DNA of 64,000 nucleotides. It comes from Diogma glabrata. Its lineage: Eukaryota > Arthropoda > Insecta > Diptera > Cylindrotomidae. The stretch lies in NCBI GenBank assembly GCA_963693315.1, contig OY856188.1, forward strand, positions 268,207,114 to 268,271,113, in the 5' to 3' direction. A program made the translations under genes and the position numbers. The notes under the pieces were generated by a model that saw nothing but the letters and a program-made list of their open reading frames with translations, ran no database searches and had not been told where the DNA came from. This document shows, piece after piece, positions 20,935 through 32,555 of this stretch. Positions within the stretch are counted from its first letter, which is position 1, and each line of letters opens with the position of its first letter.

Positions 20935-22040
20935 GGTTATGCAAACAATCGAAATGCGATGGCCAACACTGGCGTCCTTGCGGAGATTACGAGAGATTAA
21001 ACGAAGCAAAAGTGACAGATCGGTATTTGCTCCTACATATCCACAATTTTCCCTTGCATTTACAAGGCAGCACTATCTTTTCAAAGGTAGATCTGGTTCA
21101 AACCTATCACCGAATAACTGTCGCTGCAGAAGTTATAGTTAGAACTGCTATCACAACTCTTTTGGACTGTTCGAGTTAATGCAAACTGCTAATGGTCTGT
21201 GAAATGCACCACAGACCTTTCAGCGATTCATGGGTGAAGTCACAAAGGGGTTGGATTTTTTTTTGCATGCATCGACAATTTATTGGTGGCAAATCGATTA
21301 GAGTTCACACATATCGCACACCTTCGTATTTCGCACATCTCACGGATCTCAGTATTGTTTTAAAAACCTCGAAGTGTGTGTTCGATGCAATTTTGCTCAA
21401 ATTTCTAAGTCATAAAATTTTTAAAGAAAGAATTCAACCATCTAAAGAAAGAATCAGGGATATAGACAATTTCCACCGACCAACATCTGTTAGACAAGTA
21501 TCGCGATTTATGGTATGGTCAATTAGTAGAACCGATTCATCCCTTACTTGACTGAATATTTTACTCCACTACATTCCTGAATTTTGTTGTTACAAAACAA
21601 AAAAGTAAAAAAACACAATTTTCGTGGTCAACAGGATAAAACCAAGGCTGCTCTGACTTCGATTACACTTCCCATGGCAACACTGATTCAATCGTCAATT
21701 TTGTATCACGAGGTATTGAACAATGCAATTAGTGCCATTTTGGAGAATATAACAACAAATATTGGGTACCTTTGAGTTTTTATTCCAAAAAACTTACCGT
21801 TCCTAAAGGCAAGCACTTTGCTTTTGATCACAAATTAATGAGAATTTTAGCAGAGAATTTTACAATCATTACTGACCATGAACCACTAACTACTGCCATT
21901 TCGTCTAAATAAGAACGTAGTTCCCGACAACCTCGACAGTTCGACTACATTTTGCAGTTCACATGAGAAATTCGTCTTGTAAAAGTTGTGAGTAACGTGG
22001 TGGCAAATGATTTATTTAGACCCGACGAAATATTTTTGAT
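20935..22040 (+). pseudogene. Gypsy reverse transcriptase and RNase H remnants
   Basis: Pieces in several frames follow gypsy pol order: WRPCGDYERLNEAKVTDRY (about 20970-21020), HLQGSTIFSKVDLVQTYH (21055-21110), then LKTSKCVFDAILLKFLSHKI and RIQPSKERI (21360-21455), a fingers/palm tail typical of Ty3/gypsy RT. RNase H follows with LFRPDEI-type end sequence and ITDHEPLTTAISSK at 21868-21910. The YIDD box is not intact. Many stops show long decay. Confidence 0.8.
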
Positions 22041-22369
22041 TTATCACATAGAAATTAATGCAAAAAAGTTGATTTCGCTTCAAGAGAACGACGCTGAATT
22101 GAAATCTCTCCGTGAGTTGAGGAATCAATTCCTAACTGAAGTTTGAACTAATATTCGACTCTGCATCCGACTTTAAAATATGGTGTGAGAGACCTCTTCA
22201 GAAACGAACACACCATACATTCCTTTTGAATTGCGTTTGCAAGTATATCAGACGCTTCACGATTTATCACATCCAGGAGGTACGTGCCTCTTGTAAACTA
22301 GCTTCGACGATATATTTCTGGCCTTTTATGATTCTGGACATGGGTTATTGGTCTTAATTATGTCTCGCT

Positions 22370-23540
22370 TTCGAAAAGCAAAAATATCACGCCACACGCG
22401 TTCCGAAGTGGGTCATTTCGACATAGTAGCTGGAAAATTTGAGCATATCATCCATATGGATCTCGTTGGACCATTACCATCGTCTAACGGCCACACATGT
22501 TTATTGTTTACAAGATAGCAAGAGGCCATTCCAGTACGAGGATTTGATGATCAATATATCATCAGCTTTGGTGTTCCACTGGAAATTACAACTCATCCAA
22601 AAATACAGTTTGAAAGTAATCTATTTTAAGAACTAAACAAGTTGTTATGTTCACACAGGTTAAGAACTACAACCTATCATCCACAGGAGGCTAATGGTAT
22701 GGTGAAACGTTTCCATCTGTTGGGTTATAAGGGTTAAACGGAAAAACGCCACTGTGGGATTCAACTCATCTATTTTTAGAACAATTAAATACACTTTTAT
22801 TTTATTTATTTTTGCGCCAAAGAACTTGTTATTAAACATTTTTTTTATATAATAGCAATTAAAATATAAAATAATTCAATTCTTTTGTGACAATCATTGT
22901 AAAACAACAAAACATAAAATTCAAAAATTAAATAGAATTCAGTCTATGAAGAGTTTTATTTCCAATAATTTTGAAGACAACACAGCGATCGATTTGGATT
23001 CAAACAGCGAAAGACTGGGAAAAACCTTCATAACCATTTCACCATCATCACAATCTCTTTCTACGTCAGGGAACAGCTTCCCCTAATTCTTCTCGGTATA
23101 TGTTTTTCGGTCAAAACTAGCCTCGGATGCACTCCAGTCGATCTAGTTTACAGGCAGGCACTCAAAGTTCCTGGTGAATTTTTGTTGCATTCTTCTTCTG
23201 AGACATCGACGGATCCTGCCTCCTAGTGGATAAATTAAGACGCTCGATCCACAAAATCGTACCGTAGAATACTTGACGTCACCCTTAAAACAATAAATAC
23301 ATTCCAAAGGACTTAACAGACTGTGACTTTGTTTTCTTCAGAGAAGACAAAGTTGAGACGGGCTTAACTCCACCTTATGGGAGACCATTTAATGTTTTTA
23401 AGATACTACGTAAAATAGACATGAACGAAAAGTCAATGTCTATTTCAATCGGCAGACTCAAACCGGCATACACGTCGGATGATGCTCTAAAGACTGTTTC
23501 GTCCGCAAGTCCCAAAAATTGTAGAGTAAAATTGTGGAAA
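22370..23540 (+). pseudogene. Gypsy integrase remnant, interrupted
   Basis: EHIHMDLVGPLPSSNGHTC (22443-22500, including the first catalytic Asp of integrase) is followed by SFGVPLEITTHPK (22562-22600, the second Asp replaced), RTTTYHPQEANGMVKRFH (22660-22713) and then an insertion. The C-terminal part resumes at about 23075 with LPLILLGICFSVKTSLGCTP and VYRQALKVPGEF, and ends near 23480 with SISIGRLKPAYTSDDAL by a frame change. The GPF/Y-type stretch LTPPYGRPFNVFK lies near 23370. The order is complete but every part is broken. Confidence 0.8.
22735..23070. other. AT-rich insertion in the gypsy integrase region
   Basis: About 300 bases of non-coding AT-rich sequence separate the integrase core from its C-terminal part. 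It starts close to TGTTGGGTTATAAGGG (22717), which could be the start of another solo LTR, but I could not fix a matching end or duplication. About 20 codons of the expected integrase sequence are missing at the junction. Confidence 0.4.
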
Positions 23541-23567
23541 TAAAGGTTTTTACTGTGGGTCGAGTGA

Positions 23568-23800
23568 TGTGAGAATCAAAAATCAAACGATACAAATATT
23601 CATTATGAAATTCTGCTATGTACTCACAATTCAACGTAGTATGGTGAAACGTGGAGAAAAATAAATTTGTTGTACCGGAGCAACCCGTTTAGAGTAAAAC
23701 ATAATTTTGTTAAAATAATTATATTTGTTAAATAATCAGTTTTTTAGTTGCTTATTGAGCTTCTGCTCGATCGGTGTTCATAAATAAAAATAATTTTAAC
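23568..23800 (+). repeat. 3' LTR of the gypsy element
   Basis: It begins TGTGAGAATCAAAAATC, is preceded by a purine-rich 'ttgtggaaataaagg' that may be the polypurine tract, and ends in 'ttttaac' like the 5' LTR. Confidence 0.8.
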
Positions 23801-25031
23801 TCATTTCACTCCTCAAAATAGTATTCACAAATTAAAATGTTTATAATTTCAATATCGTTGTTCCTCGACTTTTAGTTTTTCGATTTCACTCCTTTTAGAG
23901 TTTTTATTGTAGTTATTTTATTTTTTTTTTTTGGCTTTCATTATATTTACAAAAAAAAGAGACTTAGTTACATTTTACATTAGTACAAACTTGCAAAATT
24001 GAACAAAACATTTACAAAAATTGTTTATTTTTAACGTTGAAAAGCATCAGTTTTGAAGCAAAAATTAAATGTGTGAGTACTGAGCGAAAATTTTAATTTC
24101 AAATTAGAAGTAAGAACGAAATTTTATTATTTTCCCTCATGTATTCAGGAGTGTTAATATATAGGAGTGATATAAGGAGAATTTAAAACTCTGATTTTTA
24201 AAAACAAGTTCTTCATAACATAACATAATGTTTAGAGTAAATCAAATTAACTGGAACAACACCAACAGCAGTGGTAGAATAATACCAACGGCAGTGCATG
24301 AAATTTGAACTTTCTATGTCCATCTCACAGTTTACAGACTCACACTGTGTCTGCGTAGATATCTGATTGCCTGGTGGAATATTTTATTTAGTTAACATTT
24401 ACTTTAGGTAAGGTTAGCACCTATCAAAAATTATTTGAATAATCTTGACATTATAAACCTGATGTTATAGTATATGTCCTTTTGGACACAATGTATTAAA
24501 AAAAAACTGAATAAACCACTATTACGAGACTTCCAGTTACCATCGTGCTTTCTCGTTACAGATATTAAATCAACAAAACTGTTCCGTTGGCGTTTTTCGT
24601 GATGAAAACAACAACAATTTAGATATCAATGCTACGAATATAAAAAAAGAGATCCAGATATGAGGCAGTAAAGCAGACTGCGTATTTTAATCAGCATCAG
24701 TCATAATCGTCAACTCAAGGGTACAATTATAAAAATGAGGTCAAAACAAAATGACGTGAAGGTGTAAAATGAAGAAATGAAATCTTTAAACGCAGTAAAC
24801 TTTTATTTTTGAGTTGAGGGGCAAGTTTGATCGAGCAAAACACCCTTTAAATAAAGTAAACGGTATCACAGTTAAAATGGTTAACACATCCACATACCTT
24901 TACGTTGATCTGTGCAAGAGGCTTGCGTATTTCAACAGTTATAAAGCTTCCAAAGGAATATGATGCTCTACTGAGGCTACAGAACCATTTCTACACCTTT
25001 GAATCATGTCATAGTATTATAGATAGATTCA
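23801..25031. other. AT-rich intergenic DNA, no gene
   Basis: No transposon ends or conserved coding blocks were recognised. A short open piece near 24560-24640 (FRDENNNNLDINATNIKKE) is too short and Asn-rich to interpret. Confidence 0.5.
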
Positions 25032-25059
25032 GTCAGTTCAGTCGGTTCAGTTTAACAAC

Positions 25060-25345
25060 GAAGTGGCATAGCAGGTTGCGTACTTAGCGAGGTTGTATTA
25101 ATAGCCCCAAACTAGCTGCAATTTGTGGGGGACTAGTAAGAAATCCTGCTACTCCAGCACAAATAACAATAGTACGCGAGTCAAATGATATGAACGAAAA
25201 AAAAGAAAAATGCAAATGAAAGAGGTAGACTCTGGCGACCCCCGTATATGAAGGAACCGTGATCACCACGTTCAGCCCCATGTTTTACGACATTCACTCA
25301 CCCACCCACCCACCCACACACACACACACACACACCCACACACAA
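25060..25345 (-). repeat. Carrier right block and 3' segment, copy 3
   Basis: Plus-strand sequence reads 'gaagtggcatagcagg', 'aatcctgctactccagcac' (25143-25161), 'gactctggcgacccccgta' (25228-25246), 'ccgtgatcaccacg' and then a (CA)n-like tract. All are reverse complements of the copy 2 blocks. A 65-codon frame that spans this block (25084-25281) is repeat-derived and not a gene. Confidence 0.85.
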
Positions 25346-25507
25346 CTATGAAAATTTGATCTTGGCTAGATGCGTTTTGTTTTCGTTGAGAATATTAAGG
25401 CTTTTTCTTTTTTTTTTGTTTGTGTAATTTGCTAAAAAAAAAATTTACTTATACACTCAATAATATACTAAATAACAGTACTACTATTTAGTGTAAAGTC
25501 ACATTGG

Positions 25508-25557
25508 GATCTATAGAACTTTTGGATCTATAGAACACATTTGGATCTATAGAAGTT
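25508..25557. repeat. Short tandem repeat in the PXMP2-like 3' flank
   Basis: 'tttggatctatagaa' occurs three times in about 50 bases, just downstream of the stop codon of the PXMP2-like ORF on the minus strand. Confidence 0.7.
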
Positions 25558-25567
25558 TTTGTAACAA

Positions 25568-26218
25568 TTAATTTGATCCCAGTTTTCCCCTAAAAATCTT
25601 TATAACGATTAATGAACTTAATTCAATTAGTTTCTGATTTGGTGGACTTTTTTCCAGCTGCCACCTTCGTAGCGGCTTTTGACGTAGTAATCCAACAAAA
25701 ATTGTCCATATAAATCCAATAAGAGTACCAAATAAGACTCGTACCGTTGGCAGAACGAATGCCAAATTAGTGAACATAAATGCTGATAAACATTTCCAGT
25801 TTGATTTTAGTATGAGCCAATACCATATACATAAATTTTTATATGCTGTACGAGGGTCTTTTCCTTCAAATCTTGATAAAAAGTATAATGATAGGACTTG
25901 ATAGGTCGGATCATAGGTTAAACGTTTTAATAGAAGCTGAAGAATTTTTCTTCCGTTAACATCAGGTGGTAGTAAACGCTCCGCATATTTATAAAAATAA
26001 TATGGTATGCACCACCACTCAGTAATCCAAATAATAAATAATCCACAAGCAATTAGACTATCTTGGTCAACCTCTTTATTCCCGCCGATTTGTTGTGATG
26101 TATAATTGGCTGAGGTTGCTATGGCACAACTTGTAATAGATTTTGTTCGAATAGGATGATCGAAAAGTTGTTCGAAATACCATCCAAGCGCGTTGTAATT
26201 TAAACGAAGGAAAGACAT
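25568..26218 (-). CDS. PXMP2/Mpv17-family peroxisomal membrane protein, intact intronless ORF, 216 aa
   Basis: PXMP2 proteins are small integral membrane proteins of the peroxisome that form non-selective channels. The ORF shows the family order: LGWYFEQLFDHPIRTKSITS near the N terminus, NYTSQQIGG, YAERLLPPDV in the middle, LLKRLTYDPTYQVLSL, then a C-terminal membrane pair beginning WYWLILKSNWKCLSAFMFTN and RVLFGTLIGFIWT. I chose the ATG at 26216-26218 because the frame upstream of it has no further ATG and the family starts close to LG-Y. Length and motifs are those of a complete protein. There are no stops, shifts or introns, unlike the decayed cassettes in copies 1, 2 and 4. It lies in carrier copy 3 in sense with the carrier promoter. 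A T-rich stretch ending TTTAG lies 100 bases upstream and could be a splice acceptor. It may be a recent mRNA-derived capture or a co-opted retrogene. I am confident of the family but less so of the exact orthologue. Confidence 0.85.
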   Translation of the reverse strand: MSFLRLNYNALGWYFEQLFDHPIRTKSITSCAIATSANYTSQQIGGNKEVDQDSLIACGLFIIWITEWWCIPYYFYKYAERLLPPDVNGRKILQLLLKRLTYDPTYQVLSLYFLSRFEGKDPRTAYKNLCIWYWLILKSNWKCLSAFMFTNLAFVLPTVRVLFGTLIGFIWTIFVGLLRQKPLRRWQLEKSPPNQKLIELSSLIVIKIFRGKLGSN

Positions 26219-26454
26219 TTTATTGCACTTGTTTGATTTAATTATAAATTTCAAAAAAAAATTATAGTAACCCGAGTTTTAAACTTTAACCTTTAAACTA
26301 AACAGAAAGAGTTATTTTCAATTACATACATAAAGATATATGGGTTATTAGGAAAAAACCGCAAAACACCGAAAAAAAAATAATTAACAGTTGAATTTGA
26401 ATTTTTGATTGATTATTTCTTTTCTTTTTTTATTTATCAAATTGCGCTATAATT

Positions 26455-26640
26455 GCATGCTCATTCACCCCCACATAAGCACCCTATGCATACAGACACA
26501 CTCACACACACACATTCATACATACACGCACGCTCATTTATCGATAAAGTTTAGGTGACTCACCCCATTGTTAGACCAGGTCCCGCCCCAAAAGTTACTC
26601 TACACCTGCATCCTCATCTACCCTGCCGTATATGGAATAC
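26455..26640 (-). promoter_or_regulatory. Carrier left block: donor-like site and GT-rich tract, copy 3
   Basis: Read on the minus strand: 'gggacctggtctaacaatgg', then GGTGAGTCAC (donor-like core 26558-26564), then a G/T-rich tract (26460-26540). A coding-like piece at 26640-26730 (YAEDLYWCQQRAVIETVL) ends shortly before the donor and differs from those in the other copies. Confidence 0.55.
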
Positions 26641-26759
26641 ACAGGACCACAGGACAGTGGTCCGGTTGAAGTACTGTTTCAATAACAGCTCGTTGCTGAC
26701 ACCAATACAAATCTTCCGCGTACAGGTTGACAATTATTGATAAAAATCGTATGCGATTG

Positions 26760-27240
26760 TGATTATAAGTTTTATTATTATATTTTTGTTTGTTTTAACA
26801 TCAAATAACACAGATTTGCACTCAACAAAATATGTACAATTATAATTTTCTTTTTGAATTATGAACCATTTCTATAATCTGAACTAATCACCGAATTGTA
26901 CTAAATAAATGAACTATGTACAATTTATAAACTTTTCTTAGAGTTATTCACTAGTTCTAGGACTTAAACAAACACAGAGTTTAGACTCAACATTTTAATT
27001 ATTTAAAATTATGCATATATTAATTAGATTGATTTTTACTTATTATTTTTTTTTGATAAATCAAACAGTACATGACTTGAACCAACACAGAATTTATATG
27101 TAACGATTTAACTATGTAACAATACGTAAATATTAAGTACAATAATTATTAGTTTTTTTGTAATTTTCTTTGACTAATTGAACAGCCCATGGCTTTTAAC
27201 TAACACAGGACTTAGACTTGACATTTTAAAGGTGTGTTAT
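26760..27240 (-). repeat. Diverged tandem repeat in the carrier copy 3 variable region
   Basis: Phrases of the type 'aacacaga(t/g)tt' followed by 'gactcaacatttt' or a near match recur at about 26808, 26970, 27085 and 27205 with similar intervening AT-rich sequence. The period is roughly 115-160 bases and variable. Copy 1 has a different tandem repeat in the corresponding place. Confidence 0.5.
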
Positions 27241-27430
27241 TATGACTTTCTTTGATATATTTTTGTAACCACAAACCGAACACTTGAAGATGAAATGGCA
27301 AACGTTTTCGTTTGTTAGCTTTATTTACATTATATAATAGATAATATCCATTGCCTGGAGAAGCAATTACCATCGGGGCCTGCTTTTTAACTCCTAACAA
27401 TTTCGTTTTATTTTCATTTTTTTATCATCC
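27212..27430 (-). pseudogene. Unidentified coding relic downstream of the carrier copy 3 promoter
   Basis: An open frame of about 70 codons with balanced composition: LLGVKKQAPMVIASPGNGYY, KANKRKRLPFHLQVFGLWL, then QKYIKESHNN. It starts about 150 bases after the TATA box at 27578. I do not recognise it. It may be the first exon of a captured gene or an old element protein. No equivalent is visible in copies 1, 2 or 4. Confidence 0.4.
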
Positions 27431-27499
27431 AACGATTATCTTTTCTATGTCTTCAAATAAACGTCAGACCACACCCAAAATGTTCAACGATTATACGTC

Positions 27500-28012
27500 A
27501 AAATCCCATAACAGCTGTGTTGTTCTTAGACAAAAAGTCGACTAAGAGAGCGATGACATCTCGCGGCATTTATTTATAGTAAAAAGAATGGTAGCATTAA
27601 CTGGTAGCCTATTTTAATAACTGAAAACCCACTAAGGAATCTATACAACTAACTTGTATTAAAAAATGAAAAAGAATTATAAATAAAATTGATTACGGAA
27701 CGATTGTCAGAATTATATATGGAAATAGCGTGATTACGAATTAATGATATTGTACAACTGTTTTATGATAATTTGATAGCGATTAGCGATTACAAATTGA
27801 ACATAAGAAATTACATTGGGAAATAGCACACAACTATTTTATGATAATTTTTAAACGGAAACCATTGCAGATGACGATTACGGATTGAGTATAAGAATCT
27901 ATTTTTAAAGGAAAAACGAAAATAATTATGCAAGTTTTGGTTTAGGTAAATTTAATGCGTGTGGGAAAATGGTTCGACTCTCAATGACGAAGTTTGAATT
28001 ACACTTCATTAC
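27500..28012 (-). promoter_or_regulatory. Carrier 5' end, promoter block and leader, copy 3
   Basis: On the minus strand the 5' end reads GTAATGAAGTG. It is followed by sequence aligned with copy 2 over about 300 bases, by TATAAA (27573-27578), and by the leader 'cttagtcgactttttgtct' and 'acagctgtt'. A pair of internal near-repeats ('acaattgttt...tttatgataattt' forms) lies between 27730 and 27880. Confidence 0.65.
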
Positions 28013-30325
28013 AGTGGATTTTCTCCTTTAGGAAAAGATACAACCGAAATTTTTTCATGTAATACAAATGAAAATAAAACAATAAAACAGAAACTGCAAT
28101 ACGAGACACTATGTAGATGGAAACTAGGTGTAGAGTAGCTGGAGCTATTGAAATTGACAACCTAGCATCTAGCTGCCTCACACTTACATTGACTTTTTTA
28201 AATTTTCTGCAATGATGGGTTTGAGTTATTGAAAGATTAAAAACAGGTTGAAAAAACTATATCAAAAGAAAATTGAATATATTCAAGCAACTTTACATCT
28301 TTGGTATGACATAATTTACCATTCAAAGAGAAATCGACGTTTTGGATACAGTTGTGTCGATTAAGCGATAATTGAGCGCATGGAGACCTTTGAAAAAGTT
28401 TTAAAGTTCTTTGAAATAGGTGGAATGGCTACTTTATGAACTGACCGGATATTAATTCACTTATAGGCACACTTTGGTTTGGGTTCAGCTTTAGTCAAGA
28501 AGAGTGAAGGGTGAAAACTTAAATTTTTATCTAAATATTTTACCATACTGATCGAATCAGGTGTTAATTTTTTTGGCAAATTTCCTCATCAATATTAATT
28601 AATTCTATATGAAAAAAAAATTCGAGTATCACTTTTAAACTTGGGTGGTGTGATGAATTTTAAATTTTTGCCGAAAGCTACCATTTATCACACCATTCCA
28701 TCAAAAGCTGTCTATTTGTTTGGTTCCAATTAAGTATATTCTACTTTTATTTTACAAAAAAATAGAAAAGTTAATGCAAAACAAATAAACAAAATGCTAT
28801 GAATACATCAACGTAACTTCTAAGGAAAACAATAACGAAAATATAAACAAGAGAAAAGTTAAAAAGTTTTCCAGTCATTGTCGTTGTTTTTCTTTTTCCA
28901 TCATGAAAATCGTATATTCATACCGATTTTTTTTCAATCGATATTTTTGCTTTTGTTTCGACTTTTAATTTTCTTTTGTTCATTTTTTTTAGAAAAATTA
29001 ATTTACAGTAACAATTTTTTTAAACGGAAAATATAATCTCGCATATCAATATTATAATACCTCGGGGAAAAAAATGTGTCGTTAAATTTAGATTATAATT
29101 GTAATTAATTTAATTGATTTTATTTTAAAATTAATTTATGGTCGTTGATGTTGCGATTACGATAATGGGAGATGATAGAGAATGTAAATTATAAAAAAAA
29201 TAAAATCAATTTAAGCATCGGTATGCACACTTACTTGTGTGGAACGGTTCGTAAAATAAAGTTATTAAACTAATTGACCATGACTACATGTCACTGTTGC
29301 TAAAAGCTTCATAATTTTTGTATAAACAAAATCAAAAATGTATGGTAAAAGAAGCAATATATTTACTATATTAACAAAAAAATTTTAGAAATACTTAAAC
29401 TTTTCCTACATCCTTACTTTTTATACAGTATTTGAAAATTTGTATAAAATCAAAATATAATATATGGGTAGTTCTACAAACATAGGAATTTTGGACGGCT
29501 CTGTTTATTTCGTATATTAATATGAAAAAAAAAAAAAAAATTTTTTTCAAATGAAATTTGTAAACCTTAACTATGTCTAGCTGGTCACCCACAATAAACC
29601 CGTTTCGAAATATATCGTTTCGTCACAGGAATTAATTAAAGTTCAATAAATATAATATTGCAAGTGTGTAACTTAGTCCGAGGTTTTATCAATCAAAACA
29701 ATCATCATTACTAGCAAGATCGTGTGTTGTCCAGTCAAATTATCAGTTCCCTGGCAAGTACTTTCGTAAAACGTATTTTAATTACAGGTAAATTTGTAGT
29801 TTTAAACATGCGTCGTATGTATTGCCTTGGTATAGAATCCGTTTATTTTTTTTTTAGACGTAATTTTGTCATTTTTAAGCGAAATACTTATAAATTCACA
29901 GTCCCCTGATTCTCAGTCCCCTGGAAGATTTAAAAGCGGGTAGAATTAGATAGATGTTTATTTCGTATTTTGAGATAATATTGAGATAATTTTGAGTTAA
30001 TTTAGGAGTAAGAACGATATTTTTTAATTTTGACACGTATTTTTTTTGTGGTTATTTTTTTGTTTTGTTTTTTATTATTTTTTTTTTTGACTGGCCACAT
30101 TCAGAAAAATGGAATGAACGTCATCAACTTTAACTAACATTAGTTGTCAGAACTTATATATGTACTTAGAGATTGTTGTTGTAAAGTTTTTTATTGAAAA
30201 CCTTTGTTTTAAAAGCTGAAAATCATGTTATATTTAAGGAATTTCACAGATATAACAAAATGATTTAACTATTCAGATATAAAAATATGTTTGTGTAATG
30301 GTATTAAATTCGAAAAGAATGCAAT
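28013..30325. other. AT-rich DNA with a possible gypsy RNase H scrap
   Basis: Around 28440-28530 (+) the frame contains TDRILIHL, a stop, then AHFGLGSALVKKSEG, which resembles the RNase H start of gypsy pol (HTDAS..GLGAVL.Q). It is a small fragment with stops. The rest of the stretch shows no gene, terminal repeat or array that I can recognise. Confidence 0.4.
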
Positions 30326-30329
30326 TGAG

Positions 30330-30535
30330 TAGGTGTAATGCCCAATGCATCACTAATGATTAAGAGAATAATTGAGATAATGATCTGTATTATTTGAAAG
30401 ATCAAGTTTACATATCAGTAGAGATTATAATTAAACTGTAATGCCCAATACATTAATAATGATTAAACTAATAATTAAAATAATGATCTGTATTATTTAT
30501 AAGATCAAGTTTACATATCAGTAAAAAGATTAAGA
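30330..30535 (+). repeat. Tandem duplication, unit about 100 bp
   Basis: 'gtaatgcccaatgcatcact' at 30336 and 'gtaatgcccaatacattaat' at about 30440 each begin a stretch with the same order: 'aatgattaa', 'aataatga-tctgtattattt', 'agatcaagtttacatatcag'. Two copies, a few substitutions apart. Confidence 0.8.
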
Positions 30536-31240
30536 TAATTCTCAAACATATGTAATAACTCTCATACCCAAAGAAAAACAAACAAATGCATACATGTTAT
30601 ACGTTATCATTCTTATTTCCAAATGAAATAAATTATGTAGACCAAGACTGCCATGAGAGACAGACGTAACAACTGACCTTAATCGGGTTCAATGTTGATT
30701 ATGTTTCTGTTGCGGATGACCATGGTGAATATTCGAAGCTGATCAGCTTAGCAACGCTCCTACACGCCACAAGGAAAAAAAACATTCTATACATTTTTTA
30801 CATTATTTCTTTTGATTTTAGGACATGCCACGTAAATTAAGTTTCGTAAAGTATTGCACAACACTGCTTGTATCAATAATCCGAGCATTAACCGCATCCA
30901 TTACATCGTGTTAGAATTTAACAGTGATGACAATATCAGCAACACAAGTAATTCGGTTGTTTCAAGTTGAGACAGTGACTTTTTTAATTTTTATAATTCA
31001 ATACGAAAAGACTGAATTATATGCTAACTACAGTTCCTATTAACATCAGCACATATCACACAATACCATTTAGTGGAAAATAACTCGGGTATATACTAAT
31101 AAAATCTTTAACTAATGTCAGCATATTTTAAGTCGTACCATTTGTCACACATATCACAGAAACTGGCACATTCGTCACTAACTTTCAGTCGGTAGACTGA
31201 ACAAAACACTATAGCATCACGCTTTGTCCTTCTAATGTTA
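30536..31240. other. AT-rich intergenic DNA, no gene
   Basis: No gene or repeat family was recognised. Confidence 0.5.
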
Positions 31241-31242
31241 TT

Positions 31243-32155
31243 TAACCTCCTCCAGGATTCTAGCCCCCTAAATATTGATTTAACAATGTTTGAAATATGG
31301 AATCGTTTGGTCATCGTTAGGTCAGGAAAGGTCACTAGTTTTTTCATTTGGTCGTATCCCGTTTTTTTTTACAGCCTTATCAAATTTTGAGGTGTGGGGA
31401 ACTAAAATCCACTTTTTAAGCCCTCCACCATGCTCAAAATCTAAATTTTTTATATTTTTAGATGACGAGTCCTTAGGTAAGGTAAGGTCACTAGTTCTTA
31501 AAGTTTAGTCACATATAACTAATTGATTATTAGAAATAAATCAATTCAAATACAACAAAATTACAACAACACATTAACACAATTTGCGCCTAAATGTTCT
31601 CTCGACCCTTTTTAAAACTTTTGAGCGTTTTTAATTGCATTTCAAAAATTCTGTAAATATTACTATTTGTAACCGATATTTTAATACATTTATTTATTTA
31701 GTTTGACGTTACATATAATAAATTTTTTATTTAATTCAAAATCAAAAACTTTTTCTTTACTTTTGTATCATGTCAAAGGTATAAAGAGACTAAAATCCAC
31801 TTGCAGTACCGTAAATCGGTTTGTATTATTTTTGATGGATGTATGATTGTTAGATCAGGAAAGATCACTAGTTTTTTTTCGGTTGGTCGTATCCCGTTTC
31901 ATAATTATAGACTTCTCAAGTTTTGAGTTTTGGGGCACTAGAATTCTCTTTGCAGTGCGTCCACTTGTTCGAAATCTCAATTTTTTATTTGTTTTCAGGA
32001 AAAATCATTAGGTTAGAAAAGGTTACTATTTTTTTTCGTTGTCACATATAATTATTTATTAGAAATAAATCATTTCAAATACTAATTTACGGCATGCACG
32101 AAGAGGTTGCAAGTGGATTCTAGAACTCCCATGAATCAAAATTGAAAAATTCTCT
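31243..32155 (+). repeat. Inverted repeat arm, left (partner 37440-38125)
   Basis: The sequence from 'ctccaggattctagccccct' (31252) through 'ggtcaggaaaggtcactagt' (31319) and on to about 32110 matches the reverse complement of 37680-38125 in order. A second, tandem, diverged set of the same phrases lies at 31850-32040 ('gatcaggaaagatcactagt', 'ggtcgtatcccgttt'). No protein is encoded. The two arms flank carrier copy 4. Confidence 0.7.
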
Positions 32156-32194
32156 TGTAATGGAAAACTGGCTTCAATGGTATACCAAAGAAGT

Positions 32195-32520
32195 TGTTTA
32201 GCAGGCCGCGCACCTAGAGAGATTCAAAGCCCCAAGCTAGCTTCAGCCTGTGGGAACGAGAGGAATAACCTGCAGACTCCAGCACAAATAATCAGTATAG
32301 TACGCGTACTCCATAATTTAATCAGATCAAAGAAAGAAGACAAGTGAGATAAGAAGACTTTGGTGACCCTCATACGCGAAAAAGCCGCAATCACCACGTC
32401 CACCCCCATATTTTATCACACAGTCACACGCTCTCGCACCTCATACACTCACACACACACTTACCCAATATCCTTATGCATACATATACACACACCTACA
32501 CACACATACGCCATCATTAG
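32195..32520 (-). repeat. Carrier right block and 3' segment, copy 4
   Basis: The plus strand reads 'gcaggccgcgcacctagaga', 'aacctgcagactccagcac' (32267-32285), 'gactttggtgaccc' (32356-32369), 'gccgcaatcaccacgtccac' and then a CA-rich tract. These are diverged reverse complements of the copy 2 blocks. Confidence 0.8.
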
Positions 32521-32555
32521 ACATGACCTAACTTATGAAGTTGTTATTTTTATCC

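Larger units (their letters stand above)
16568..23800 (+). mobile_element. Degenerate Ty3/gypsy retrotransposon with two LTRs, interrupted by carrier copy 2
   Basis: Related direct repeats at 16568-16805 and 23568-23800 form the LTRs. Between them, in order on the plus strand, lie gag, a zinc-knuckle-like region, protease, reverse transcriptase, RNase H and integrase, all broken by stops and frameshifts. The order protease-RT-RNase H-integrase identifies Ty3/gypsy. Carrier copy 2 (17612-20498) interrupts gag. A further AT-rich segment (about 22735-23070) interrupts integrase. With the carrier removed the element would be about 4.3 kb. Confidence 0.85.
25032..28012 (-). mobile_element. Carrier element copy 3 (PXMP2-like cassette), 2.98 kb
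   Basis: Minus-strand copy with the order of copy 2: 5' end GTAATGAAG at 28012, conserved 5' region (27640-28000), TATA box (27573-27578), variable region, donor-like GGTGAGT (26558-26564), GT-rich tract, gene cassette, second GT-rich tract (25290-25345) and conserved 3' segment (25060-25260). The total length agrees with copy 2. The last 25-30 bases at the 3' end (near 25032) are diverged, and the flanking hexamers do not match, so this end is approximate. Confidence 0.8.

Noticed and set aside
25084..25281. A 65-codon frame, with similar frames at 20452-20530, 11680-11877 and 32224-32409
   Set aside because: All lie in the conserved carrier 3' segment or right block; the recurrence reflects DNA-level repeat conservation, with frames that shift between copies.
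26219..26254. Extended PXMP2 start 12 codons upstream
   Set aside because: The codon at 26252-26254 is TTG on the minus strand; the first ATG, at 26216-26218, fits the family N terminus.
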